Assembly (NCBI GenBank): GCA_963969395.1
Contig: OZ017802.1
Coordinates: 1,118,501 to 1,182,500, forward strand
Source: Pseudoscleropodium purum
Lineage: Eukaryota; Streptophyta; Bryopsida; Hypnales; Brachytheciaceae
Length of the DNA stretch: 64,000 nucleotides
Direction of reading: 5' to 3'
The notes beneath the pieces are model-generated. The model ran no database searches. It was not told the DNA's origin and was given only the letters and a program-made list of their open reading frames with translations. The position numbers and the translations under genes are program-made. Position 1 is the first letter of the stretch. Every line of letters begins with the position of its first letter. Shown piece after piece: positions 38,004 through 48,754 of the stretch.

Positions 38004-38180
38004 CAAAGTTGACGAATCTCAACGTCCGTCCCAAAATAGCGTCCGTTTCCGGACGTCCGGACGCTAGCAGACGCAGCGTCCCTCCCGCTGTCAAAAGGTG
38101 GACGCGCGGGGTGGGGTGGACGGGCGGGGCGGACAGCAGGGGCGGTCAGACGTATAGACCAGACAGGGCGGACTTCGCAT
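38004..38180 (+). mobile_element. hAT MITE fragment, left end only
   Basis: The left terminus CAAAGTTGACGAATCTC begins at 38,004 inside kinase-like copy 3. The body matches the MITE left end (CAAAATAGCGTCCGTTTCC) and becomes a CGGACG-type array. It stops near 38,180 without a right terminus, so it is truncated or recombined. Confidence 0.7.
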
Positions 38181-38702
38181 TGTCATTAGTCATTAGAAAA
38201 TTTTATATTGTTATGTAATTTGAATGTTACATAATCACAAATGAATGTGTCGCAGCTTAAAATTTTGATTTTCTTAGTATACACCAAAATAGGAACGGAA
38301 ACTAGTCATTAGGGAACCGGATCCGATAAGGTGGAGAAGGAAAACTCAAAATTAGCACGGAATGTGAAGTAGTGGGCCTCTTGGATCTAATCCGGTCAGG
38401 AGTAACTAACGACGGAAACGGAATGTAACACGGATTAGGTCTAGGACCGGATTATGATGATGAACCAGATTATGATGGTAAACCGGATTTATGATGACAA
38501 ACCGGAAAGGGTCCAGGGAGTATAAAAGGAGGAGCTTTCACTGTTGCACCCCCTTTTAGAAACTCGACCTTGAGAGCGCGCGGTTGAGTTTTTGGAGTTT
38601 GTGCGTTTGTGTTCTGTTTGTTTTGATTCCGGTTGAGATCGGAGAGAGAACGTGAGGAACGGGACATGCGGCTAGGAGAGAGTGAGATAGATTGGAGAGG
38701 GA
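38181..38702 (+). promoter_or_regulatory. Upstream region with TATA box, CCGGAT-rich
   Basis: A TATA box (GTATAAAAGG) lies at about 38,520, some 180 bp before the ATG at 38,703. CCGGAT/CCGGA words are frequent from about 38,310 onward and continue through the downstream element. A small palindrome (TATGTAA...TTACATA) occurs near 38,213-38,234. Confidence 0.5.
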
Positions 38703-40334
38703 ATGCCGCCGCTACGTAGGTCGAGACAAGCGAGTCCCTTTGGAGGCGAGGTGAAGCTCCGGAAAGTCATTCCGGTTATTCCCTCCACAGAGCCGGAAAA
38801 GTCTCAACTCATGGAGGATCTCAAATCCATGGGTTGCCTAGGGTTTGCCGAGAAACCCTGGGGTTTTAGGGAGGAGAGAATGGTCGAGGAGCTCCTCGGA
38901 AAGCTGTCCAACCAGTTTGACAACACCGTGAGAGGAACTCCCGTCAGCTAGAACGAGGGAATGTGGAGAGCGGTTTATGGTTTCCGGGCAGGAGGTTTAG
39001 GGATGGCGAACCGGAAGGATGAGTTTGTCCGAGGGAAGTTCCAGGGAGCCGTCAACCCGAAGGACGGATACACGGTCGAGGATTGCGAGGATGACCGACA
39101 CCGTCGGCTCCTGCAATTCCTAGTTCCGGTCCTTCACCCGGAAAAGCCGACCAGGGTGACGATCACCCTTGGCAACACCATTTTCGGTGCCCTCAATGGT
39201 ACCCGGAAAGTGGACTGGGCACGGATCATTTCCGATCTTGTGGCCTAGCTCGTTAGTAGGGTTGGGAAGAAAAGGGCCACTCCAGTGTGCCCTTACCTCT
39301 TCCACCTCTATCGAGAACACCAAGTCCTCACCGACATGGAGGAGAAGGTGTAGAAAACTCAGGAAGTTCTCCTGAAGTATGGGGAGTCGGAAACGGATGA
39401 TGAGGCCGAATCCGATTCCGGGTCAGAACGGGAGTCGAGCGAGGAAGAGGAGGAGCCGATGCCGCCGATCAAGCGACAGAAGTTGACGCCTCCACACAAG
39501 CGCGGGACGCCTCCTGGTCAAGATAGACCGGCCCCGGAAGAGAAACCGGAAGCCGAGAAGACTGTTTCCGGGGAAGACCCGGAAATGCAAGATCCGTTCA
39601 ACGGTCTGATCAACGTCCTCTGCAACATCAGGGCGGATTGGGAGGTCAAGCACAGGACGCTTGCGGCGATCGGCAAGTTGGCGGAACAAGTGGCAGAGTG
39701 CATCACGAATCCGGAAGAGACCTGGAAGCAGGAAGCAGAGATCCGCCGGTTGCAGGAGGAGGTGGATAAACTGAAGGCAACTCTTTTTGCCTATCAGGAA
39801 GACGTGACGGCCGCCCGGGAGATGGCGGAGGAGACTCGGAAGATAGCCGAGCAGATCAAGGCGGTCCTCGGAGAGACCGGAATGGCCGCCGCTAAAGCGA
39901 AGCTCTTCGACGAGAAGATCCACGAAGAGAAGAAACTATCCGGTTCCCGGATGGTCCGGATTCTCGCCGACTTCGCTGAGCAGGTGGAGACGGCAATGGT
40001 GGAGGGGCGAAAGGCTGCGGACCGGATCGAGGAGAGCAGCCGGAAGCTGACTGGAGCGACGTGCGACAAAAGGATTCATCTTTCGGATATCTCGCTACCG
40101 GATCTTTTTCCGGACGCGACTATTGCGAAGGATAGGAAGGATTGGACTCCTGAGTCCAAGAAGTCTACACGGACTGGGACTCCGGGCACGAGACCGGATA
40201 TCACCATCGACCTGGAGTCTCTACCCGGATCGAATCCTGCGGAGGGGGAACGGGTCCGAAATTTGAGTGAAGTCTTCGAGGAGCTAGTCCCGGAGATCGG
40301 AAGCCCGACAATAGGATCCAGAGTTGTAGGGTAG
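38703..40334 (+). pseudogene. Gag-like / plant transposon protein with three TAG stops
   Basis: One frame of 544 codons runs from ATG 38,703 to TAG at 40,332. It is interrupted only by three TAG codons at 38,949, 39,246 and 39,351. The first part (residues about 80-225) has WRAVYGFRAGGLG, DDRHRRLLQFLVPVLHP, TLGNTIFGALNGTRKVDWARI and VCPYLFHLYREH, resembling the putative plant transposon protein domain of retrotransposon-like elements. An acidic stretch (ESDSGSERESSEEEEE) follows. Then comes a long coiled-coil region (about 39,720-40,050, with EAEIRRLQEEVDKLKATL). No protease or reverse transcriptase follows, so a gag-only non-autonomous element is likely. The TAGs may be CAG to TAG or TGG to TAG changes. 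Confidence 0.6.
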
Positions 40335-41500
40335 ATAGGATTTTGATTTCAGTTAGGAGTAGAAGCGGATCCGGATCCGGATCCGGCTCAACAGTATTAG
40401 GTTAGCCGGAAGTTAGATTAGGATGGCAGCGGACCCCTACGGGTTTTCCGCTCCTTTTTGTGCTTTTAGGGTTTTTACCCTTTGTATATAAATCGGTTCC
40501 TGAGATGGGAACTAGGATTGTTCATTTTGCAAACTTTTTGTACTTTTCTATTCTCTTCATTGTGTGTCTCTCTCCAGCGCGACAGGATTGTATGATGTGG
40601 AGTTAGGATAGTACGAGCCGGTTTGTGAGTGATTTCTCCCCTTGGTGTTTATTTTCCGATCCAAGGTGCATGTGAGTAGGTATCGAAGAGTTGGGAGTGA
40701 ACTTAGTTCCTCAGCACGTCTAGAGTTTGAGATTCCGGGTGAGAAAGCCGTTGTTAGGCTAGGCGGGTAGGGAGGGATTCCTTAGCTGCGCTAGAACTCC
40801 CGGGTGGGAAATCCAGTTGAGTGTCCGATCTCCTGTGAGGTCTCACCACCCGTATGGGTAACGGAAGAACTTTAGTTGATATTGGAACGGACGGGTGCAC
40901 TTGTAACCACCTGTCTTCGCACGGATCGGAAGTAGCATCAAGGTCGTTGTAGTACGAGAGGGTCGAGTGTGGGGTCTTTGTGTGACCTACAATCCGGATT
41001 GCTATCTGGGTTGTTGTGAAGGACCAAACCGGATCCGGATTAGCTTAGGCGTTTAGGAAGTAGGACAGTGGGTCTTCAGCCACTATAAGTCACGGAAGGA
41101 GTGGTGGGCCTACCACTCTCAAATGTAAGCGGCGACCCCTTTGATGGTGAAACAGAGGCAAAACTAAACCGGATAGGATTACGGATACAGGATGACCATC
41201 CCGACCGGATTGGTCAGGACGGATTCCCAAGATCGGAAGTTGTGAGATCTTGGGATTTGGATAATTGTATGGACCGGATAGTAAGTAGGACCGGAAGAAG
41301 GAGTAATCCGGTCTGTAGTTATCCGGTGTGGTGGTATTTCTGGTTCTAGATCTAGGACCGAAAAGTAAGATTGGGATACTGACTTAGCTTAATTGCTTAA
41401 TAGAGCTAGATACTTCACAGGATCTCGTGGGTTCGATCTTTAGAGTCACTTAGTTATACTCTAGAGCGATTTTTGTGAGTATAATGGGGAATTGACCTGC
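40335..41500. other. CCGGAT-rich non-coding tail of the same element
   Basis: No gene is seen. CCGGAT words remain frequent (for example four in a row near 40,368-40,391). The composition matches the upstream gag-like element and ends near 41,500, where AT-rich DNA resumes. I looked for long terminal repeats between 38.2-38.6 and 41.0-41.5 kb and found none. Confidence 0.4.
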
Positions 41501-41822
41501 CCTGTGCTGCAACAGAATGCATCCACGTAAAATAAGATGTACATATAAAAATATTTTTATACGCAAATGAAAATATAGCATCTTTATATATAAATATATA
41601 TGTATAAACAAAATACATGAAAACATAGTTCCAATATCACTATTGAATCCTATACGATCTTTTTAAGATCTAAATCTTTCACATTCTTTTTTGTTTTTAA
41701 ACAATGAAAGGACCATTGTTTTTAAAAAACAAAATTCTCCTCAAATCCTACTTTCCACCGGATGGACCACTACCTTCTTCCAAAACAAAAGGAAAATCTG
41801 CTGTATCGAGGAGTTTAGCAAA
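41501..41822. other. AT-rich spacer
   Basis: It separates the CCGGAT-rich element from the RING-protein gene. It likely includes 3' flanking sequence of the latter, but no clear polyadenylation signal was fixed. Confidence 0.4.
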
Positions 41823-44800
41823 TCATTGACGAGTTGACCGTTGTTGACTTGGACGGACTATTCGCCCTCCAGATTGAACTTCGATGTCCACCTTATGAAA
41901 TTGTTTCTTGGTTTCCGGAGAGAAGTCATCGTCCTCTTCACGCTTCCTTTTTTGTTTTCTTTTCGGTGATAAATCGACTTCGTCTGCCTTCAAAGTTCTC
42001 AAGTTGCTCTCCACACGATCTACCATCGTTTGAACAACTTCATCATCTCCTTTCCCTTGCCATACTGTGAGGCAGTCTCCATCCAATAGGAAAGCCTTCC
42101 AATGCCCTATAATATCGCCAATGCGCCTATGAAATGCTGCTGCCACATCTACAGATGAATGTCCTGTGCTTGTTAGTCCATTTGTATCGTAGACAGCACG
42201 AACTTTTGCAGCCTCTTCCAACTTCGACAATAGAAGGGCCTTACCTATGAGGGTGTGGTCGTATGCCTTATACTACTCATCGAACTCTTTTCCATGGTTC
42301 ACCTCCACCCAACTGTCTTCTAGTCCTCTCTCCACTTTTTTATCTGGAAAACGAAAGAACTTTTCGTATTGCAAGCTCCAATGTCCCCCCATGTTGCGAC
42401 AAAACATTTCACAGGCCGCGTCATCTACGATTCCTCGAGCTCGCAATTCCACCTCTCTATTGTGAGTCATCCACACATCCAAATCCAATGGTTGTTGAGA
42501 TTCCTCGTACAAATCATGCCTCTGTTCATTTGCATTCCACTGGATTGGCTTCCCCCAATGTTGATAATTTTGAAATTTGTATGGCGCTTGATCAAGAGGA
42601 AGATTCTAACGATTGTACTCGTGGCTTGGAGGCATAGCTTCCAAGATACCAAACATTTCGTAGAACCTAGCACTCAATGGACTACGACACTCGGCACACA
42701 CCGAACGAATGAGTGATGCTTTCAGAATGCAAGTGACATGGAAAGTGTGGCGACATTGGTCCATGGTTACCGCACCTTCCGGTCCGAAGAGGCCTTGGCA
42801 AAGGCTACAACAACCATCCAAGATTGGAGAGGCTGGATCACAAGCATGCACCACTCGCTTGTCTTTCACATTGATGTGTGTTGAAAGTGTGTTGTAAGGG
42901 ACCCATCCTTCCTCTACTTCCAAGGCCCAATTGATAGGTGGAGCTTGGTCCTTCTGTGTGTGGTTTAACCTCTCAAACATGGCATCCATGTCTCCCGAAC
43001 ATGTGATCTCCGTATATCCCTTTGAAGGATGTTGGTCAAACATAGTCTTAAACCAACTCAAAGAGCTTTGAATGGCATCGCAATTTTCATTCGACTCCAT
43101 TGCCAATGTTTGAAGACTTGCCATTGCTCGAGATACTATAGAGGGTCTGTCTTGGAGTCTTTGTACCCATGCTAACCATCGAGACTCCAAGCCGCTAGAT
43201 GGCATAAACTTCTTCAAATCCAAGCACAATTGCAATCGATTCAACTTGGATTCAACGATTCCTTTTGCTTCAATTGCCTCCTCCGATTTATGCTTCAACT
43301 CTTCAAAGTCACAACTCTCCGTTTGCGTCTCCGCATTCACGTAAACGGATGAAAGCTTTTTCATTGATGGTTGTTGTGTCGCTTTTAACATGCTCATATC
43401 GTGACTTTCTTGTACATTCACAATGGCAGGGTTGTCGCTTGCTTCGGCCTTATCAAAAGGAAGAGAGAGCTTATCTTCACTCTCTTGAGTCTCTTGACTG
43501 TCTCCGAGTACAATCACTGATGAGATTGCAACCTCACTTGAATTTTTGGAGGTCCCTTGCAATTCTGCAATCCGTTTACGCATCTTCATCAACTCCTCCA
43601 TTTGCCTCAATGATTGTTGATTTAAATGTTCAACCTCAATCTCCGAAGTCTTTAATTTCAACTCCAACACTTTGCACCTTGCTTCCACTCCTCCAAGGTC
43701 AACAATTTTCTTCTCATATTCCACCAATTGTAGTATGTGAACATCTCTTTCTTCGAAAAGTGGTCCGAAAGTCTTCGTGAGATTCTGAAATGCTATAGCA
43801 CCTTTCAACATCTCTGGTGCTATTAAAGAAAACTCCTTGGCCAAATTTATAAAAGTCGGAGCAACTTTCGTTAAAAATTCAGCTGACATCGTCATCTTGA
43901 AAGCTGTATCAAGTATATGTTCAACATTCTTTGGATCTGCAAGTGGACTCATTGGAACAATAGTAGCACCATCGTCGGGGTTAGATGATCCGCCTATTTC
44001 TTCATGAAGGTTAGCAAACTGAACCGAGAGCTTCAAAAGATTTTCCAATTGTTTTGGATTGGACATGTCTTGCAAGGTTCGATGTAGAGGACTTGACAAT
44101 GCCGTTGTAAACGGAAACTCCTCCGCCCGCCTTTTACGCTCGGAACTCCATAATGAGGATATATTATCAATCGTCACGCCTTGTCCACGAGGCGTATGTA
44201 CTTTGTCTTCTAAACTTAACGCTGGACTAGATTCAACGCCTTGATGCACAGGCGGAGATTTGTAGACCAAACTATCAAAACAATTGTTGGCTATCAGACT
44301 ATCAATTGTAGCATTAGCCTTTGCCACTTTCTCCGCCAAGACTTCGTCTACTTTACTTTTTGAAGTTTCCCCGCGTTCTGTGCAAACCTTGCTTTTGTTT
44401 ACAAACTCCATTTGCGTTTGTGCCGCAACATTTGGTGTAAAGGTCAAACGCGTTGGAGTTGTGGAAAAGACTTCACCCTCCTGCGCTTCTACATCTTTCT
44501 CCACATCTTTCCCCACATTTTTCGAAGAGCTTTCATTGATTGTTTTTGTTGGAGATTGTACAGACCGTAATTCTTCAACATTTGAGGCTTTTTCCACACC
44601 ATCCGTTTTCACCTCAATAGTATTTTTTAATACTTTTTCTGTTTCTCCCTCTGAATTGTACAAGTCGGGAATGTCCTTTTGATTGGCTTCAAGTAGAAGT
44701 AGGCAAGCTGTTGTCGTCGGAAACGTGCTCCAATCGATCTTGCGCTCTAATATAAGTTCCGCGTAAACCATACACGCCACGCTATAATTAATATAGCCTT

Positions 44801-45146
44801 TACTTCTGCGCTTGTTTCCAAATAGAACACGCCACACCTCCTCAGATCGATGGACAAAATGTTTGTTGTTGCAAGTCCATGGTTTACAACAAAAATCTCG
44901 TGTATGACTCATGTGCGACTCTTGAGGCCACAACTTGTCAATGTGGTACATTTTAACATAGGTCCTGCACATTTTTGATGTCCAATACTCTGCATCTTCA
45001 TCTTCCCACCCGCTCTCTGCTTTAATTGTAGGGTCATTTAAAATGTCAAGCCGAAGGTCATGCGTAGCCCCCTTCACTTTGCTTTTTTTCTTCGCTTCGC
45101 TTCCCGGAGTCACCCCATCCATATTTCGATCACCTTCGCCGTTCAT
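41823..45146 (-). pseudogene. Coiled-coil RING-H2 protein with shared YVKM/KLWP domain
   Basis: One frame of 1,108 codons runs from ATG 45,146 (MNGEGDRNMDG) to the stop at 41,823, broken only by two TAG codons (42,606-42,608 and 42,273-42,275). Residues about 35-125 form a domain with MCRTYVKMYHIDKLWP, several H and C residues and YAELILERKIDWSTF, homologous to the protein at 48,755-50,008. A long low-complexity and coiled-coil region follows (about 450-560). Near residue 775 is a RING-H2 finger: CSLC, then QCRHTFHVTC and CAEC (C3H2C3 order), suggesting E3 ubiquitin ligase activity. The C-terminus carries a basic nuclear-localisation-like PKRKQKRKREEDDD. If TAG ends translation at 42,606 the RING is still included. 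A second copy starts at 63,938. Confidence 0.7.
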
Positions 45147-45359
45147 GATTGTCAATTGGATTCAATAACCAATTGAAGTGAATAAAAAAATCTCACGTGA
45201 TAGTCAAAAGTGATGGCATGAATCGCAACACAGTAACACAAGATAGAGGACCCCAACTCTCCACCCCGTAGGAGCAACTAGCGCATAAAGCAATAGTAGC
45301 ACATCCAACTTGGCACCGAAGGAGAATTGAAGTGAAAAGAAATGAAAGTCACTCCACCC

Positions 45360-45615
45360 TTATAGCCGTCCGCCGCCGGACCTGCCCCAGACCGCGCGAA
45401 GCGGCCCCGAACCTCGCGTCCGCCGCGCGGACCGACGACGTCCGCTATGGCAACGGACGCGCGCCGTCCACCCATCGCCCCGTCCGACTGCCCTGTCCGC
45501 CCGGCACGTCCGCCCGGACTGTCCGCACTATCCGCCTTCCGACGCCGTCCGTGCTTTGGACACGCCGACCGTCCCACTTAAACACTGACCGCCGCCGGCG
45601 TCCGCCCAGCTGTCC
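45360..45615 (-). promoter_or_regulatory. CGGACG-rich promoter array of the RING-protein gene
   Basis: It is a 250-bp GC-rich block of GTCCGCC/CGGACG words about 215 bp upstream of the start at 45,146. On the minus strand a TATA-like GGCTATAAGGGTGG directly follows the block (about 45,355-45,367). The same layout recurs at 63,475-63,722 in the other arm. Arginine/proline-rich frames here are artefacts. Confidence 0.6.
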
Positions 45616-47157
45616 ATTGGTACATCTTATGAGGCCATTATTATTCAAAAAGAGCGGTAACATTTCAAAAATAAAACAGCCTAATAATCACTGCTAAATG
45701 ACGATCAATGTAATTGGTTTGTCATTTTTTTTAAAAAAAAAATTTAAACCCTAAACCTTATACCCTAATTACCCTAAACCTTTTCTTTTCTCCCCTAAAT
45801 TGTTTTACGAATGAGGGGAATGTGGTTAAGTTGAATATGTTTGAATTATTTACTGATATTATTCCTCTAAATAGGTTTTAAGAAGATCTGAAGATGGTGG
45901 GGATTTTTTTAAAGTTCATTAGGAAATCAAATGTTTTGCAGAAATAATCAATTCTTTTTTCATTGTAAGCAAATGAAATTTTAAAAAAAGGCCCAATACA
46001 TAATTAGAATAACAGTTTAATGGATTTCAACCTCATGATATTTAATGAAAGGTTGTGATTTCTAATTAGAAGTGCATCACGATCTTCAAATGAACATCGA
46101 GTCTTTCATATTTTTTAACGAAATTTTGATTAGATTTGAAAACAAAGAAAAAGAATCAATGTTTTAACTTTCAAATCATGTATGGCTATATTTTTCCTTA
46201 AAAACATAGAAAAATTCGTTACTTGAGTTGGTCGAGTAGAATACATTATACACTTATACATGTGCTATATTTATTTTGAAGGGTAATTCCAATATTCTTA
46301 TTTCAGATGTTTTTAAATATTAATTTAAAAAAAGAGGGTTCATTGTTTGAAGATCTAAAAAATTAACAAATATAATTTCTATTATAAATAGGAATTGAAT
46401 TCGGAATTTGATTTTTGAAATGATTCAAATGAACAAGATATTGATTATAAAATATTTCTTTGTTTGAGTTTTCAAAATGAATTCACGAAACAATTGCAAA
46501 CTTTTGAACTTAGGTATATGATATTGTTTTTGGTTTGTACTTTGGAGAGTATAATACTTCAATTTTAATCCTAAATAAATGAAAAAACTCTACATGAATG
46601 AAATGTTTCTATGAATTGCACAAAGATTTCTACCAATTACTATGATAATTAAATACATTGTTACATTTCATAAAATATTCTACATAGAAAGAAAAAATCA
46701 TTTCAGTTTTCAATCAAGATAAACGATGTCTTCTACTCTTTCTGTTATATGTTCATTTTGTATAACGTGTACATTGTACAATCTTTGAGAGCAAGGTAGT
46801 TCATTTTTGGCTCTCATTGAAATAGAAAATATATTTGTGTTTGGATTTTGAAATCATTATGTATTCTACGGTCTTGCAAGAATGCATCTCGCTCCTTCCT
46901 TTGAATCCTTTTGATATTTTCTTTATTTTCCTTTGTTTTCTGTCTCGTAGGGCTCTTATTATCTTGTTCTCTTCATTTGACCAGCCTATTTGGCTTGGCT
47001 CTTAGTTTTTTGTTTTTTTTAATATAATGGTTTATGCATATGTTATAAAAAATATATATTATTTATCTAAAATTAATATATTGATGAACAAACCCATAAA
47101 GGCATTGAATGCTTTCACATTTAAAGTTATAAATCTATCATAAATCACTCTTGCAAA
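45616..47157. other. AT-rich spacer with telo-box-like motifs
   Basis: No gene is seen. Degenerate CCCTAAA units (45,746-45,780), including AAACCCTAAACC, lie beyond the GC-rich array of the RING gene. This resembles plant telo-boxes rather than a telomere. The spacer is present nearly unchanged in the other arm (about 61,930-63,470). Confidence 0.5.
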
Positions 47158-47393
47158 TAGGGTTGACGAATTTCAACGTTCGCCCCAAAATAGCGTTCGT
47201 TTTTCGGACGTCCGGACGTCCGGATGCACGAACGCTAGCGGACGCAACGTCCCGACCGCCGTCGGAAAGCGGACGGGCGGGGCGGACGGATGGGGCGGAC
47301 GCCCAGATCGTGCGGACCAGATCAGTCCGCGCGTCGATTGGACGGCCGTAGTCGGGCGGACAGGCGGACGCTGCGGACGTCTTGTCAACCCTG
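47158..47393 (+). mobile_element. GC-rich hAT MITE C
   Basis: The termini are TAGGGTTGAC and GTCAACCCTG. The 8-bp duplication CTTGCAAA flanks both ends (47,150-47,157 and 47,394-47,401). The right arm of the inverted repeat shows the unoccupied site near 61,925-61,945 with one copy of CTTGCAAA. So the 236-bp insertion is later than the arm duplication. Confidence 0.95.
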
Positions 47394-48281
47394 CTTGCAA
47401 ATTTGAATGATTGAATTGAAAATTTGAAAATGTAATTACAAGAGCTTTCAATTCAATCAATTGCATAAATCATAAATGTTGAAATGCAACTCGTATAAGT
47501 TTAGCATCTATGAAGATTAATTCATGTCATCCACATGCAATTTTCCAATTTAATAAAATGCAATTGAGTACTTCAATTTCTTTCTTTTCAAATTCTCTAA
47601 GTAACATTCACTTCATATCTTTCTCTATTTGTTTATTTATTTTTTGGGAACAAATGGAGAAACCATCTTTGTCTATATTTGCACATGCACTCTTATTTGA
47701 TTGATGAAGAATACATCTATGAAATATATAATCATTGATTTGTTCATGTTGATTTATCTAATATATTTTATGTATGTATATATTTATATATATATATATA
47801 TATATATCATTAAAGGAGTATGAAAGATAAGATTAATAGATTGTATTCAAATGTTGTTCATTTTGAAATGATTTAGTACTATATCATTTATAAGAATATT
47901 ATAATAGTGTTATGTTATAATATATTCTTAAAACAATTGCAACAAATATTAAAATACATGCTAAATTAGGTTTGTTAGCCTACCAATTGTTCATTAATAG
48001 ACATAATTGAGTAGCCCCCTTAAATGAAACATTCAATATCTAATATCTTACAATCCAAATGCTGGATTTGTCTAAAATTTTTTCCACATCTTTTCCAACT
48101 AATTTACTACAAGATCCTACGGTTACATATGCCCCAAAGTATTTTTCTTCTAAGACTTGATATTTGCACTACTAATGGCAGTTTTGAAGTGTTTTTAGTG
48201 AAAAGAACTTTAGGGGTTAAACATCTCTACCGTGAGATTTTGAAAAAAGAACAATTTGTTTGATTAGGTTTAGGGTTTAAG
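47394..48281. other. AT-rich spacer, left arm
   Basis: No gene is seen. A long TA microsatellite lies near 47,786-47,811. A 120-bp module shared with two other places lies at 48,134-48,255 (called separately). GGTTTAGGGTTT (48,268-48,279) is a telo-box just before the GC-rich array. Confidence 0.5.
48134..48255 (+). repeat. Shared upstream module, copy 1
   Basis: About 120 bp (AGTATTTTTCTTCTAAGACTT ... AAAAAAGAACAATTTG by its ends) recurs at 56,634-56,755 and, inverted, at 61,066-61,190. In each case a GC-rich array and then a gene follow in the same direction. An open frame crosses it but the conservation includes frameless ends, so I treat it as non-coding. Confidence 0.6.
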
Positions 48282-48545
48282 ATGAGCCGTCCGCCCTGTC
48301 CGCCCGATCCGGCGTCCGCCTTGTCCGCCTCGTCCGCCCTGATACATGTCCGCCCTGTTCGCTCGATCCGGAGTCCGCCCTATCCGCCTCGACCGCCCCG
48401 TCTGCCTCGATACCCGTCCGCCCTGTCCGCCCCGATACCTGTCCGCCCGATTATGGCCGTCCGATTGACACGCGGACTGATGTAGTCCGCATGGTTTGGA
48501 TGTCCGCCTCGAGGCGTCCGCATATATATATGGGGAGGCGGACGG
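48282..48545 (+). promoter_or_regulatory. CGGACG-rich promoter array of the Gly/Tyr/Ser-tail gene
   Basis: GTCCGCC repeats with interspersed GATACC(C/T)GTCC words end at a TATA-like CATATATATATGG (about 48,519-48,531), followed by GGACGGCTCATTCC. The start codon is 210 bp further on at 48,755. The inverted counterpart is at 60,826-61,035. Confidence 0.6.
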
Positions 48546-48754
48546 CTCATTCCGAACAATCGTTCTCTTTTGGAGTGGGCGGACCAGTGCATTGAAAGCT
48601 CTGTGCGCCCCTTCTGCTTTGAGTGAATGATTGTTGTGGCATTGTTACAAATTTTCACAAAGTTCACGCTTGTAAAATTTTAATTAATTAATTAACTAAA
48701 AATTTTGGTTCTTAAGCTTTCTAATTGTTTCATTCTCTTTATTTTGGCTTCATC

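Noticed and set aside
40940..40975. AGTACGAGAGGG resembling the sarcin-ricin loop of large rRNA
   Set aside because: Only about 12 bases match and the surrounding sequence has no rRNA features.
38703..45146. TAG read as glutamine (reassigned code, as in some green algae)
   Set aside because: Other broken genes carry TAA and TGA at expected sense positions, and normal TAG stops end the Harbinger, gag-like and kinase-like frames. Decay explains the pattern better.
45278..45697. Long arginine/proline-rich open frames in the CGGACG arrays (also at 25,497-25,860, 50,551-51,147, 57,162-57,589, 63,387-63,806)
   Set aside because: They occur on several frames and both strands of the same GC-rich repeats, so they are composition artefacts.
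45746..45780. Interstitial telomere array
   Set aside because: Only a few degenerate CCCTAAA units, better explained as promoter telo-boxes.
48024..48263. Open frame over the shared upstream module as a conserved small protein
   Set aside because: The similarity between copies extends beyond the frame and one copy starts differently. A non-coding repeated module is more economical.
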